Made by a program: the position numbers and the translations under genes. The notes beneath the pieces were generated by a model. That model did no database searches and was not told the DNA's origin. It saw only the letters and a program-made list of their open reading frames with translations. From Cordilura impudica (Eukaryota > Arthropoda > Insecta > Diptera > Scathophagidae): DNA of 64,000 nucleotides. The DNA lies in assembly GCA_963682025.1 (NCBI GenBank), contig OY821517.1:55648216-55712215 (forward strand). The letters are read 5' to 3'. Of the stretch, positions 22,975 to 33,672 are shown one piece after another. The stretch's first letter is position 1; each line of letters starts with the position of its first letter.

Positions 22975-23260
22975 ATATCAGTTTGTCATTCCGTTTGTAA
23001 TGAATCGAAAAATGCATTTGCGACCCCAAGAAGTACATATATTCTTGATCCTTATAACAATTCGAGTCGATATAGATTTGTTCGTCTGACTGTTGAAATC
23101 ACACTCACGAAATAAACCATTCAGCTGGGTAAAGTTATAATTAAATTGCTTGCCATTATTTCGAGCGGGTTGGTATTGAAAATGGGGTAAATCGGACATC
23201 ATTGTGCCGAGATATGTCCAAGAAAATGAACATTTCAAAAAAATGTTAAAAATTAGTATT
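22975..23260 (+). mobile_element. DINE-1/INE-1-like fragment
   Basis: Contains GCGACCCCAAGAAGTACATA, then TATTCTTGATCCTTATAACA and GAGTCGATA. This follows the INE-1 order 'CGACCCCATAAAGTATATATATTCTTGATCAG...GAGTCGATCT'. A related fragment on the opposite strand is at 27510-27790. Confidence 0.6.
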
Positions 23261-23619
23261 AAGTTTATCAAATGATCAAATTGTTGTTTTCTAAAATATT
23301 TTGTTTACGTCTATATAGTAATACGTGAAGGTAAATTTATCTACCCCCTTTTAAGCAAAATGCGCGCAAGGAGGATTGTAAAATTTGGCATATTTATAGT
23401 TCTTATGGAGGAGAAGTGCAGAATGATAAAATTTACGTATAATATGTGTTGAAACTCTATTAAATTAAATAAAATAAAATATTTAAAATAAATAATTTTA
23501 TAAGAGCCTATCGATTTGCTAATCAATTTTAGCCAATTCACAACTCATCGCCTGTGCATTTGTTATCGATGGTTTCAAAAAACAGTACATTTTAATCGCC
23601 CTGTGTTAAATTGTGAATA
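23261..23619. other. AT-rich spacer
   Basis: No coding or element terminus recognised. Confidence 0.4.
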
Positions 23620-23882
23620 GCCTTTAATTGATTAGCGTACCTTTAGACTCTTGTAAAATTATTTATTAACAATCCCATTAATATTTTCTCTGTGTGTTCA
23701 TCAAATATTTATAATGAAATTAAATGAATTTTATTTAAAAATTCACAATTTAATGAATTTTATTAAATATTCATAATTTTTTTTACATATAAATAGATTA
23801 AAAAACATTGAAAGAATAAAATTGAATGAAGAATAAATGTTGTAGAAGTTGCACTCGAATCTCGAGTGCTGGGCTCTGCTAG
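23620..23882 (+). mobile_element. Diverged non-autonomous Helitron, 3' part
   Basis: Shares TTGATTAGCGTACCTTTAG with copy 3 (7857-8182). It ends with the hairpin ACTCGAATCTCGAGT, GGGCTCTG and CTAG, then T. The 5' half is not recognisable. Confidence 0.6.
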
Positions 23883-24345
23883 TTTGTTATAAATAGTGCA
23901 ATAAGTCATTAAGCTCACGTATATAACAAATTATCACGCACAATTTACAGTAGATACATTTTTTTAAATACATTTAGCAAAATTCAAGTGATTAAATTGC
24001 ATTTCAATCACGATCACAAATGGTTTACGCACGCTCACGAATTTATGCTCACGTACTACAATTTATGTAACCAAAAGCTACATATATTATATTATACTTA
24101 TATTTTATTTCATATTAATTTAGATAGTTTTCAATAGTTTTGGTTGGAGAAAATTCTATAAAAGTGCACCCTGAGTTACTATTAATGATGATGGATTGAA
24201 AAGTGTGTAACGTAATTATGGACACAAATTCTACACAGAAGTTTTATATATATATATGTGGGGCCACAAGTAAGAAGCTTAATTCTGGTTGTATGTAGTT
24301 CATTCTACACTTATCGTCTAAAATCAAAACTCGCAAAATTACGCA

Positions 24346-24720
24346 TCCAACAGGAGATTCGAGAAAGAACTGGTAATTCTAAAGACGGCAATACTGCTTG
24401 AAGTTTTTTCAGAACGCAATAATTTCTGCTGAAATCACAAAAGTGGGTAAAATGCATACAATACCAAATGTTGGTCCTTGTGGTCATGATATTTGTTTGG
24501 AAAATTTTCGTAGATTTGCTCACATCACTCAATACTTCGTTGAAAACTATCAGTGGCTTTACATGCCTCCCCACTTAGCATAAATTTTTTATTCACTGAC
24601 ACGCAAAAGTCAATTCGAGAATTATCGGAAGTAGCTCAATAAGGAAGAAACAGAGATTTTAAAAATTATAGAGGGCACTTTATTCGTACATGCAACATGT
24701 CGAGAGTATTGTGTCGAAAT
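24346..24720 (+). pseudogene. Degenerate Transib-like transposase fragment (C-terminal)
   Basis: Broken translation parallels the intact transposase at 1264-3270: GNSKDGNTA (intact copy GNSNDGNTA), NYQWLYMP (YSWRYMP) and IRELSEVAQ.GRNRDFKNYR (GDLSEEAQEKRNKDYRFFR). The last block carries the region of the third catalytic residue. Stops and frameshifts interrupt it and its termini are not visible. It indicates an older, diverged Transib lineage in the same genome. Confidence 0.65.
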
Positions 24721-25149
24721 TTCAAGTAAATCGGAGCAAAACTAATGAAGATACAGCTTTTCAAGCGATCGGCCCTCGTGCTCGATTTAGATACCTGCCT
24801 AAAGCTGTCCCTTTGTAGTTTCCAAAGAACTTTCTACTTTTATGACAGTGTTTCACTGTATTCACTGGATATTTTTAATTGAACATTTTTTCAACGTGTT
24901 TATCAAATAAATAATCCAACATTATTCATATCTCCAAAAACAAAAACAAAATATGAAATGAAATAAAAATACTTGTAAAAATTATTAGATTGATTAACAA
25001 AAATTCAAATTGGACTTTCAAAATAATTGCTAGAAAATCCAAAGCTTCGAGAAATACCATTTCGCGTATCAAACTATACTACTCAGCGTTTAACCGTTGA
25101 TAGGAAAAAATGTTTTAATAACCGAAATGCTATCAAGAAGTAATCGAAC
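24721..25149. other. AT-rich spacer
   Basis: No gene or element ends recognised. Confidence 0.4.
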
Positions 25150-25380
25150 AAGTACTTGTTCAATGCTCTGAGGTTTTTCTCAGAAAAGTTAAAAAGATGG
25201 AAGGGCTAAAGTCATAGAAAGTCCAGAAAGTTCCTGACAGAAATTCCAAAAAGAATAGTGATGCAAATAAGAGACCCAAAATACTTTATAAAGATTCCTT
25301 TAAGAAATTTGATTGCTGCGTTATGGACGATGACACTTATATTCTTGGAGATATTTCGCAGCCTGCAGCATTCAAATTTT
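25150..25380 (+). pseudogene. Fragment of a Tc1/mariner-like transposase
   Basis: Broken frame KVPDRNSKKNSDANKRPKIL..KDSFKKFDCCVMDDDTYILGDISQPAA. It matches the 38.5-kb fragment (KVQKVPDRKA ... CCIMDYKTYILGNF). The MDDDTY block is the expected site of the first catalytic Asp. Only ~75 codons are left. Confidence 0.6.
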
Positions 25381-25620
25381 CGCAGTCGTAAGCGATCGTA
25401 TTTTTACTCGAACGTGCGAATTTTTGTACTTTTGGGATTTTCTTATAACGATAACGAATAACATGTAACGAAATTACTGATTTTGTGATTCGATAACCAG
25501 TGATCATTCGAATGCAACCCTGTCAAATTTTACTCGTTTGCAAAATAGTATGCGAAAAGACATTTTTCTCTAATAAAGAGACAAAAAAAAGAAAATGTTA
25601 GTGCACAATATACATATATA
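25381..25620 (+). repeat. Fragment related to the 31.3-kb inverted-repeat element
   Basis: Shares, with changes, the order TTCGCAGTCGT ... TTTTGGGATT ... CGATAACGAATAA ... GATTCGATAAC(C/G)AGTGATCA with the minus strand of 31640-31798. Confidence 0.5.
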
Positions 25621-25625
25621 ATATA

Positions 25626-26831
25626 CTAGCAGTAACCCGATGCGCTTCGCTACACCCATCGTAACGAAATAAAAAGCAGGCAATACATTTTGTAGAAAAC
25701 TATTGTTTTGTATAGGAGGTGCCACACCCATTAGTCTCATTTCGCCCATTTTTTAGGCAACTACTCATATTAATAACTTATGAATTAAAACAAAGTCGCT
25801 AGACTTTCATTATTATAGTACTCCAGTAATGCTATATTAAATACTTACTTTGTATGGGGGGTACCACGCCCACTGGTTGAATCTCGCCCATTTTTTTTAT
25901 GGAACTACTCACATTAATAACTCATTAACTCAGTCAAAGTTCACTATTACAGTACTTCAGATATATGACATTATATATTTACTTATCACGCCCTCTGATC
26001 TGATTTCGCCCATCTTTTAGAGTACTAACGTTGATAACTTATGAACTCAGACAAAGTCTCAAGACTTTACCTATTACAGTACTCTAGATATACGACATTT
26101 ATTATTTACTTTGTATGGAGGGTACCACGCCCATTGGTCCCATCCAGCCCATTTTCCCGCTACTCGAATTATTTTAATATGTATATGTATATAGTTTCAG
26201 AACTCTTGTAGTCGTAGTACTCCATATATTACATGTTAAAATTAGATGTTAAAAATTCACCTTGTATGCGAGGTGACACGCCCACTGGTCCGATCCTGCC
26301 CATTTTTTATGAGACTACTCACATTAATAACTCATGAACTCAGACAAAGTTGCAAGGCTTTCACCATTACAGTACTTCGTATATATGACATTATATATTT
26401 ACTTTGTATGGGAGGTACCACGCCCACTGATCGGGTTCCGCCCACTTTTTTTCGAGTACTAACGTTGATAACATATGAACTCACACAAATTTAATATTTA
26501 CTTTGTATGGTGGGTACCACGCCCATTGGCCCGATCACGCCCATTTTTTCCGCAAGTCTTCGAATTATTTAAATATGTATATAGTTTCAGAACTCTTGTT
26601 GTCGTTGTACACCAGATATTATATGTTAAAATTAGATGTTAAAAATTCACTTTGTATGGGAGGTGCCACGCCCACTTGAAAAATCAAAAAACAATATAGC
26701 CTATTTTTCCTTCCGGATAGGCAGTTACCTACTGTAAAAATTTCAAGACCATCGGTCCAGTGGTATAGTCTCCTATAAACCACAAACAAACAAACACACA
26801 AACATACACATCTCTATTTTTATATATAAGA
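25626..26831 (-). mobile_element. Non-autonomous Helitron made of tandem repeats
   Basis: On the minus strand it starts TCTTATATATAAAAATAGAG after an A. It ends with the hairpin-capable GCGAAGCGC followed by GGGTTACTGCTAG, next base T, which fits the Helitron TC...CTAG rule with A/T insertion. The 1.2-kb body holds about eight diverged units of ~90-150 bp sharing TTTGTATGGGAGGTACCACG and CCC(A/T)CTGGTC. No coding sequence. A related truncated copy is at 55830-56137. Confidence 0.75.
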
Positions 26832-27049
26832 TTTAAAAAAATATTAATTTTAGTAATTTTAGGTCAAAAATAAATATATAAATAATAAAATTTTTAAATT
26901 TATATAAATTTGCAATCAGAGTCAATGAAAACATTTTATCAATTTTTTTTATGGAAAAATTTCGATTTTGTATGTGTCCGAATGAAAAAATATTTAAAAA
27001 ACTTAGCTTCAAAAGTTTTTCCGTCATTTACTTTGCCTATTTTATGGAC

Positions 27050-27213
27050 CTCAAAAAATCCTATTTTTTTGGAAGGGATATAAAAATTGGAGAAACGTTG
27101 GACAAAGTGTATTGAGCTAATAGGAGATTATGTTGAAAAACATTTTTTTTTTTTGCAAAAAAAAAAAAACTGTGTTTTATTCTAAAATTCACGGACTTAT
27201 TAAGCCGCCCTCG
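27050..27213 (+). mobile_element. Solo mariner 3' end
   Basis: Carries the C-terminal transposase tail (KSYF...KLEKRWTKCIELIGDYVEKH in broken frame) and the terminal repeat ending in CGCCCTCG next to TA at 27214. It has the same terminal sequence family as 21081-21890. Confidence 0.7.
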
Positions 27214-27509
27214 TATTAATATTAAAAATAGCTAATTAGCTAGTAATTGTTAATTATTAATTTTGAAATTTTCAGTTTTCATTTTCTATTTTTCATTTTT
27301 CGTTTTTCATTTTTCATTAGAGATTATAATTTTCTTTCATATTGGCGATTTTATTTTATTATATCGTGACAACGGTAACAAACTATGTGGCAATACTACT
27401 AACATAGCTAATGTCTTTTTCTCTTTTTTTGAACTTTGAATATTGTACAATAATTATGTTCGGCCACTAATATATTAAAACAAACACATTGGGTTTTTCG
27501 TTTTTTTTA
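27214..27509. other. AT-rich spacer
   Basis: Contains a TTTTCATTTTTC-type simple repeat near 27270-27320. No gene seen. Confidence 0.4.
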
Positions 27510-27790
27510 AGAGGTGTCTAAAAATTTTTGCTCATGTCTCAGCACAATGATTCCCGATTTGCTCCATTTCAAGTACCAACCTGGTGGAAATTATGGCAAA
27601 CAATATAATCGTAAGTTTACCCAGGTAAATGGCTTATTTTGTGATTTCAACAGACAGACGGACAGACGGACTCGAGCTGTGATAAGGATCAGGAATATAT
27701 ATACTTTATGGGGTCGGAAATTAGTTTTTCGATACGTTACAAACGGAATGACAAACCTATATATACCTTCTGCCACATGGTGTGGAAAAC
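27510..27790 (-). mobile_element. DINE-1/INE-1-like fragment, opposite orientation
   Basis: Minus-strand counterpart of 22975-23260. It contains AGACAGACGGACAGACGGAC and GGATCAGGAATATATATAC TTTATGGGGTCGG. The DD41D element at 27796 follows immediately and may have inserted in it. Confidence 0.6.
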
Positions 27791-27795
27791 ATCTA

Positions 27796-29111
27796 AAGGG
27801 TCCGCCATCTAACGTTTTTTTTTTCAACTAGTGCTTGTTTCGTGAATGGTAACACTTAGCTCATGTCTGATTTGACAGATAATAACTTTTATCCTTCCGC
27901 TGAACGAATATGGTTGTGTGTACGCTTGAACAACGCTGGGAAATATTGCGACATTACTTTGAAAATCATGGAAATGTTGCAGAACGTGTGCGAAAATTGC
28001 GTACGGATTTTGGAAGAAGAGAAGCACCGTCAGCTCCGTATGGTCGTTATCTTGTGAAAAAAAAGTGAAAGAAACTGGCATCCTCATCGATAAACCAAAG
28101 CGTTAAAAGCCAAAAACAGTGCGTACACCCGAGAATATTGCTGCTGTGGCAGAAAGTGTGCGTGAAGCGCCATCAACATAAATTCACCGTCGTTCTCAAG
28201 AATTGAACATTTCGGAGGCATCATTGAGACGAATTTTGCATAAAGACCTTGGTATGACGCCATACAAAGTCCAATTGGTTCCGGAGTTGAAGCCAACTGA
28301 CCATCCAATGCGTTTTCGCTTCGCTAAGTGGGCCTGCGATCGACTTACAGAAGATGCCGATTTTGGCAAAAAAAAAAATAATCTTTTCAGATGAAGCTCA
28401 TTTTGATCTTGGCGGGTATGTAAACAAGCAAAATTGTCGCATTTGGGGCACAGAAAATCCGCACGCAGACATTGAAAAGCCGATACACCCAAAACGAGTC
28501 ACTGTTTGGTGCGGATTTTGGTCCAGAGGCATAATTGGGCCATTTTTCTTCGAAAATGAGCAAGGAGTGGCCGTTACAGTCAATGGCGATCGTTATCGGG
28601 CCATGTTGAACGAATTTTTGTTCACAAAAATTGAAGAGGAGGATATTGGCAACATTTGGTTTCAACAGGACGACGCTACGTCCCACACAGCCGAAGCTAC
28701 ACTCGATGTTTTGCGCCCTGTTTTTGAAGATCGCATTATCAGCCGCAGAGCTGATGTCGTTCGGCCACCTCGGAGCTGCGATTTGACACCGTTGGACTAT
28801 TATTTGTGGGGTGCCCTCAAAGATAAGTGTTACGCCAACAAGCCAGAGACAATTGACGCTTTAAAGGACAATATTCGTGAAGCCATTGGTGAAATACAGC
28901 TGCACACAATCGATAATGTGCTTAAAAATTGGACCGATCGTGTAGGCTACTGCATGGCCAGCCGAGGCAGCCATTTGAATGAAATTATTTTCCATTATTA
29001 ACCGGAAGGATTGTACTTTCAAATAAAAAAAGAAATTTGAGATAATATTCAGTAGTTTTTTTTTTTATAGCATTTTCAAAAAAAAAAAAAAAAGTTATTT
29101 GGCGGACCCTT
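27796..29111 (+). mobile_element. DD41D mariner-like element, copy B
   Basis: A 1,316-bp element with termini AAGGGTCCGCC / GGCGGACCCTT flanked by TA (27794-27795, 29112-29113). It encodes a degenerate transposase (next entry). Near-identical relatives are at 39486-40786 and 44175-45440. Confidence 0.9.
27910..29001 (+). pseudogene. DD41D transposase, frameshifted (copy B)
   Basis: From ATG 27910 the frame begins MVVC and contains the paired helix-turn-helix (RWEILRHYFENHGNVAE ... NISEASLRRILHKDLGMTPY). It breaks at an A-run (11 A, ~28368-28378) just before IFSDEAHFDLGG, the first catalytic Asp. The second block is FQQDDATSHTAE and the third CDLTPLDYYLWG, with 41 residues between the two Asp. 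It ends GSHLNEIIFHY at 29001. Other lesions are a frameshift near 28060 and stops near 28105 and 28181. The family is annotated in animals as mariner/SETMAR-like. Confidence 0.88.
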
Positions 29112-29313
29112 TAGAAAAGTTAAAAAGCGTCACTTTGGATAAGTGTGGTAAAATATGTAAAGGAGATATTTTAAAATTGGTTAAGTCGATGCCAAATCAA
29201 TTCACAGAGGTCCGGAAGCACAAAGGATATCTTTCAAGTAACTAATTTAAGTAATATGAAATGTAAATTTAGTTTTTCTTTAATTAATATTTCAAATGTA
29301 CGAGTACTTATAA

Positions 29314-29925
29314 TTATACCCTATACCTCTATGTGGATTGGGTATAATGACTCTACTGCTGTTTGTAGCTGCCAAAAATATTTGACCTCGATCCATCTTT
29401 TATTATACCAATCGACTCAGAATCACTTTCTGGGTCGATTTAGCGATGTCCGTCCATCCGTCCGTTTGTGTGTCCATGAAACCTTGTAATACAGGTCGCA
29501 AATATGAATATATTTTGATGAAATTTGGTATATAAGCTTTTGTCGGCCATAGGATGAACGCTATTGAAATTGGTGAAATTCGGTCCATGTTCAGACCTAG
29601 TCCCCATAGAAAGGGCCCCTATGAAATCGACATAAATTGCCATAAGATCAAAATTTTCATATATATCTCAGTTAAATTGGGTTTGTATGTGTTTATTAAT
29701 CTGTAGTCCAAAAATAATACATAGGACAATACTTAGTCATAGGCCCCATATAGAGCTGCTTCCCGATCTTCACTTAAATCTATAAAAAAAAAAAAAACAA
29801 AAATATTGCACAGATTTTTCTCAAATTTGGTTTGTATATATTTTTTTCAAAGTGACTTTACCAAATATGGTCAGGATCGGTCCATTTTTCGACCTAGTCC
29901 CCATATAAATATAGCACTTGTTTTT
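29314..29925 (+). mobile_element. DINE-1-like element, copy 2, 3'-truncated
   Basis: It starts TTATACCCTATACC and carries GATGTCCGTCCATCCGTCCG near 29446, with the body shared with copies at 13935 and 58078. It stops at the GACCTAGTCCCCATATAAAT block, so the terminal palindrome found in other copies is missing. Confidence 0.7.
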
Positions 29926-31312
29926 TCTTGTTTTTACGATTTTTACGTCAAATATATATATGTATATATACTAGAAGAAAAAAAAATAGGACAGCATAAT
30001 TAATTGTTTTTATTTTTTTCGTGGGGTTTTAATTTTAGGTGTACGGACACTTTTTCTAGCAAGTGCATGGTTATGATTTTTGAACTCGTAAAAAAATTAA
30101 AGCGGATATTAAACACTGCTGTTTTCTTATTTAAAATTTTGCACGTGTTCTAAAGAATTTTTTTTTTTTAAATTAGGAAAACTGCATAATTAAAAACAAT
30201 TCTGTCTAAGATTTTCTGTACCCACACCTACTTAAAGATAAGAAATACCTTGAGTGCTCAATAAGAAGAACAAGGCGTATATTTTTCCATTTTTGAGCAC
30301 GGGTTTACTTAACATTTATCGGTTTTTGATCCCTCTACCAACAATTGGCATAGATTTTGGATAATTTATGTTTAACGTTTGCATACAATCTTCTAATGAA
30401 AAATCGACCTACTGAAAGTGTGGGAACCAAAATTATTTCCACTACGATACTTAATAATGTAAAAAAAATAAACACGACAGGACATCGAGATGGAAAAACA
30501 GTGCCTGGTTGTGTGTCTTTTTGGTTAGTGCACAAGCCAGACACAGGTTGTGAACGTGAAGAGCATGAGTTACAACCATGTGCCAACAACAAAAAGCACG
30601 AGTTGTTGAGCGATGTCGAGAGAAAAAAAAAACAAGAACAACAAAAAAAAAAAAAAAGATCGTGTTGAGCCAGGATTTTACTAAATGCACATACAAGTGG
30701 CCAAGAAACTAAATTGATAATATTTCAGAAATATGTACATATTTGTATAAAGAAAAACTGTTTTTCTTAAAGATTTATTTAACAATTCAAGTGCTCAACA
30801 TGTGAAGAACGTGGGAAGAATATTTTCTATCTTTCGGTCTTCTGACAATGAGCCTAGTATTGAAGACTTGAATTTGTTGCCTGCATTTTCCAATTTCCAA
30901 AAGTAATAACAAATATCTTTGGTTAAAGTACAATTGTCATTTAGATTCTCTATTGTTGGCTAGAATTTTAATTAAAAAAAAAAAAAAAAAAATAAAATAA
31001 AAAAAACTCGTAGTCATGTCATTGCAGGAACTTTTTGAGCATATGTTAATACATATAGAATTTTTTTTATCATTCCTTAATTGAATACCATCTAATTATT
31101 TGGGAGAATTTTCAAAAATTCAAAAATTTTCTATTATCTGAAATAAGTTGATGGAGTTCTTTAACACGAGCGAACATATTGTTCATAAACATCATTTTTG
31201 TTTGTTATTGTTGTTGTTGTTTATGATAATGTGTCGAAAAATACGTTACGTTTAGCACTTTCTTGAGTCATGTTGTACACACATTTACACATTAGGGTGA
31301 CTTTTAATATTC
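29926..31312. other. 1.4-kb AT-rich stretch without recognised gene
   Basis: Contains long A-runs (30640-30658, 30972-30990) and GTT repeats. The lysine/glutamine-rich open frames here look like low-complexity chance frames. Confidence 0.45.
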
Positions 31313-31798
31313 GGGGGCTTAGTTTTCGCAGTCGTGATCGAAATTATGCCGTATCGGAATTTATTTCGATAGTGTAAATATTTCTACTATCCTTACTCGT
31401 TAAGAAACGAAACGATTTATTGTTTCAGTATTGTCAGATAGAAATAAATATTTTTTACGATACTGCATACATTAAAGAGAAAATGTAAACAAAAACCATA
31501 TGTTTATTCTAAAATTGAAAAGAAAAGTATGACATTTATTTTATTCATCATCTTCTAACTCCAATGAGAATGAAAATCTCAAATTCATTATTTTTGATCT
31601 AAAATTTTTTTTCACTATATTAAGAAAAACTTCTTTTCGCTTGCTATTTTGCCAATGAGTAAAATTTCGCAAGGTTGAATTCGATTGATCACTCGTTATC
31701 GAATCCCAGAGTCAGAAATTTTGCCACATATTATTCGTTATCGTATTAGATAATCCCAAAAATTCAAAAATTTGCACGAATACGAAACTAAGGTCCCA
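31313..31798. mobile_element. Short inverted-repeat (MITE-like) element
   Basis: About 486 bp bounded by imperfect terminal inverted repeats. The left is GGGGGCTTAGTTTTCGCAGT and the right, on the minus strand, is GGGACCTTAGTTTCGTATTC. No coding capacity. A related piece is at 25381-25620. No clear target duplication seen. Confidence 0.45.
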
Positions 31799-32099
31799 GG
31801 ATAAAGTTTCTGTGGAGTGTCTGCTATTACACAGAGGTTTCAAATGCAATATACTTTAAAAAAAAACAGAGGAATAGAAACTTTTCGATTTTTGCCGAAA
31901 AACATGAGGTTAAAAACATAAGAAAATTCTCGTTTAAGCAGCATTGAATACGTCGAAAACTTATACACAACATTTAGACTTAAGAGACCGGAGCATAATT
32001 TTCTTAAGGTCATTGGTGAGCTGATCTCTCCAATAACTAATTGATGTAGCAAGTATGAGGTAATTTTCAGAGTCCGTGTGCTTAAAAACTTTTGGATAG
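31799..32099. other. Spacer
   Basis: No gene or element terminus recognised. Confidence 0.4.
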
Positions 32100-32478
32100 G
32101 ATACAAGGATGAGTCAATAAGTCTTTAAAAAAAATATAAGGAGCATGTTGCTAAAAAGTTGTAAATGACGACTGGCAAAGTTTTGGGCAAATCCGTCATT
32201 TAGTTTTACTTAAACAATCTGTAGATTGAGACTGCTTTAACTATTTCTGAAAAATGGAAACAAGTGAGTTTCGTTATGCCATCAAACACTTGAAAGACAG
32301 AACACAAAAAGAATGCAAAGATGAGATAGACGAAGTCCGTGGCACATTTGCATTAGCGATTAGGGCACTCTAAAATTGGGTGAATGAATTTATTCCACAA
32401 ATGATGAACCTTCGTTCTGAAAATCAAGTTGAGGTAGTTCCTTCAGAAATCAACGATAAACTCCTCGATATACAGGGT
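32100..32478 (+). pseudogene. mariner N-terminal fragment
   Basis: ATG at 32254 opens METSEFRYAIKHLKDRTQKE, then CKDEIDEVRGTFALAIRAL, a stop, NWVNEFIPQM..., and VPSEINDKLLD. This is the helix-turn-helix half of a mariner transposase. The upstream GATGAGTCAATAAGTCT resembles the terminal repeat of the 21081-21890 family. It is cut off at 32478. Confidence 0.7.
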
Positions 32479-32789
32479 GGACCATATAAGTTCTGCAATT
32501 TGATTTTGCTATGAATAAAAAACACAATATGTTTGCATTCGGCTTTTTCATTCGGTAGCGGTTAATTATGGATCCTTCAAATGACTTCATCGGCTGGCCT
32601 TGCAGTAGCCCATACAACCGAAATAAATAAAAAATGAGTTAGTGAATGGTACATCTTTTTTATTTACCTTTTTTTTTTTAAATAAATTGTCGAATTCAAA
32701 ATATTCATTGATAGTACAGTTTTTATGTTGAACTATTATATCTCAAATTATTATAGATTATATTACAGTTAAATTATCTGTGTTATTAC

Positions 32790-33320
32790 AGATGACGTCC
32801 TTGTTAACGTATTCGTTATTCTTACTCAATTTAGGAGAATCTGTAGCTGATTTTAGGAAATCAGTAGATTGTAGATTTTTTTTTTTTTTATCAGCTTTTG
32901 GAATTTTGTGCAAAGCTGATACTGCTCGCAGTGCTGAACGCTTTAATTCGTCATGTTTCTGTTACGGCGAAACTGTAAAAATGTCGCGAAGTTGTTGGAT
33001 GTATTGATATAGGCTAAATAGGACTGTATCGGGACAAATTTCGACTAAACGTACGGTTATCAAAGAAGTTAATATTTGTATGTCATTGTGTTCATAAAGT
33101 TCAGTTTGCACGTGTTCTAGCTCTAAAAGCCTGTACATGCATTCAAATACGGCCTTGCGAATATCCACTCCATCACCAAATGTGTGTTTATTAGGATCAT
33201 TTCGACTTCACGAATAAGTTCATTTTTGACTTTTGTTTCTAAGTACAGCCAAGGTAAAAGTGTTGGTAGAAGTTCGTGCACCAGACTAGGCATTTTATGA
33301 ATCACTGAGTTACAAGCAAC
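32790..33320 (-). pseudogene. Cand1: Fragment of host CAND1 (C-terminal ~170 codons), broken
   Basis: Minus-strand translation aligns with the C-terminal HEAT-repeat end of CAND1, the protein that exchanges substrate receptors on cullin ubiquitin ligases. Visible blocks are [73 protein letters not shown] and, after a stop, KHDELKRSALRAV and LHKIPKADK. Lesions are frameshifts near 33170 and 32890, an in-frame stop near 32978 and a loss of ~10 codons before KHDELKRS. There is no intron over ~520 bp. It starts abruptly where mariner sequence begins. It could be a retro-copy or a fragment carried by a transposon; the parent gene is not in the window. Confidence 0.82.
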
Positions 33321-33672
33321 CATCTACAATTGGGTAAATTAATTTAAATGTGGTCGGACATCCGCACATGATGATCCTCGTTCTAGACGTCCAGGTTAAA
33401 AGTCCACGATATAGTTTTTAGTGACCGAGAAGCTAAAGCACGACAAATTGGGTATGAAAAAGCTCTTGGTAAGATGGGTGCCACCCACGTGTGCTAACAA
33501 TCGAGAATAAATGCAATCACAGCAGGTTTAGAGCTCTTCCGTCTCGGTCCTGATTAATTTCTTCGTCGATAGCTAAGTTTCGAAAAAACATAGATTCAAA
33601 GAATGGATTTTACCAGGTGAATCTGCCGCGAATAAGACGAAAGAAAGTTTAATCGGAATTATCTTCTTGAAT

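Noticed and set aside
28387..28686. Minus-strand 99-residue frame, also seen at 40069 and 44549
   Set aside because: Antisense shadow of the conserved DD41D transposase; it recurs only because the transposase does.
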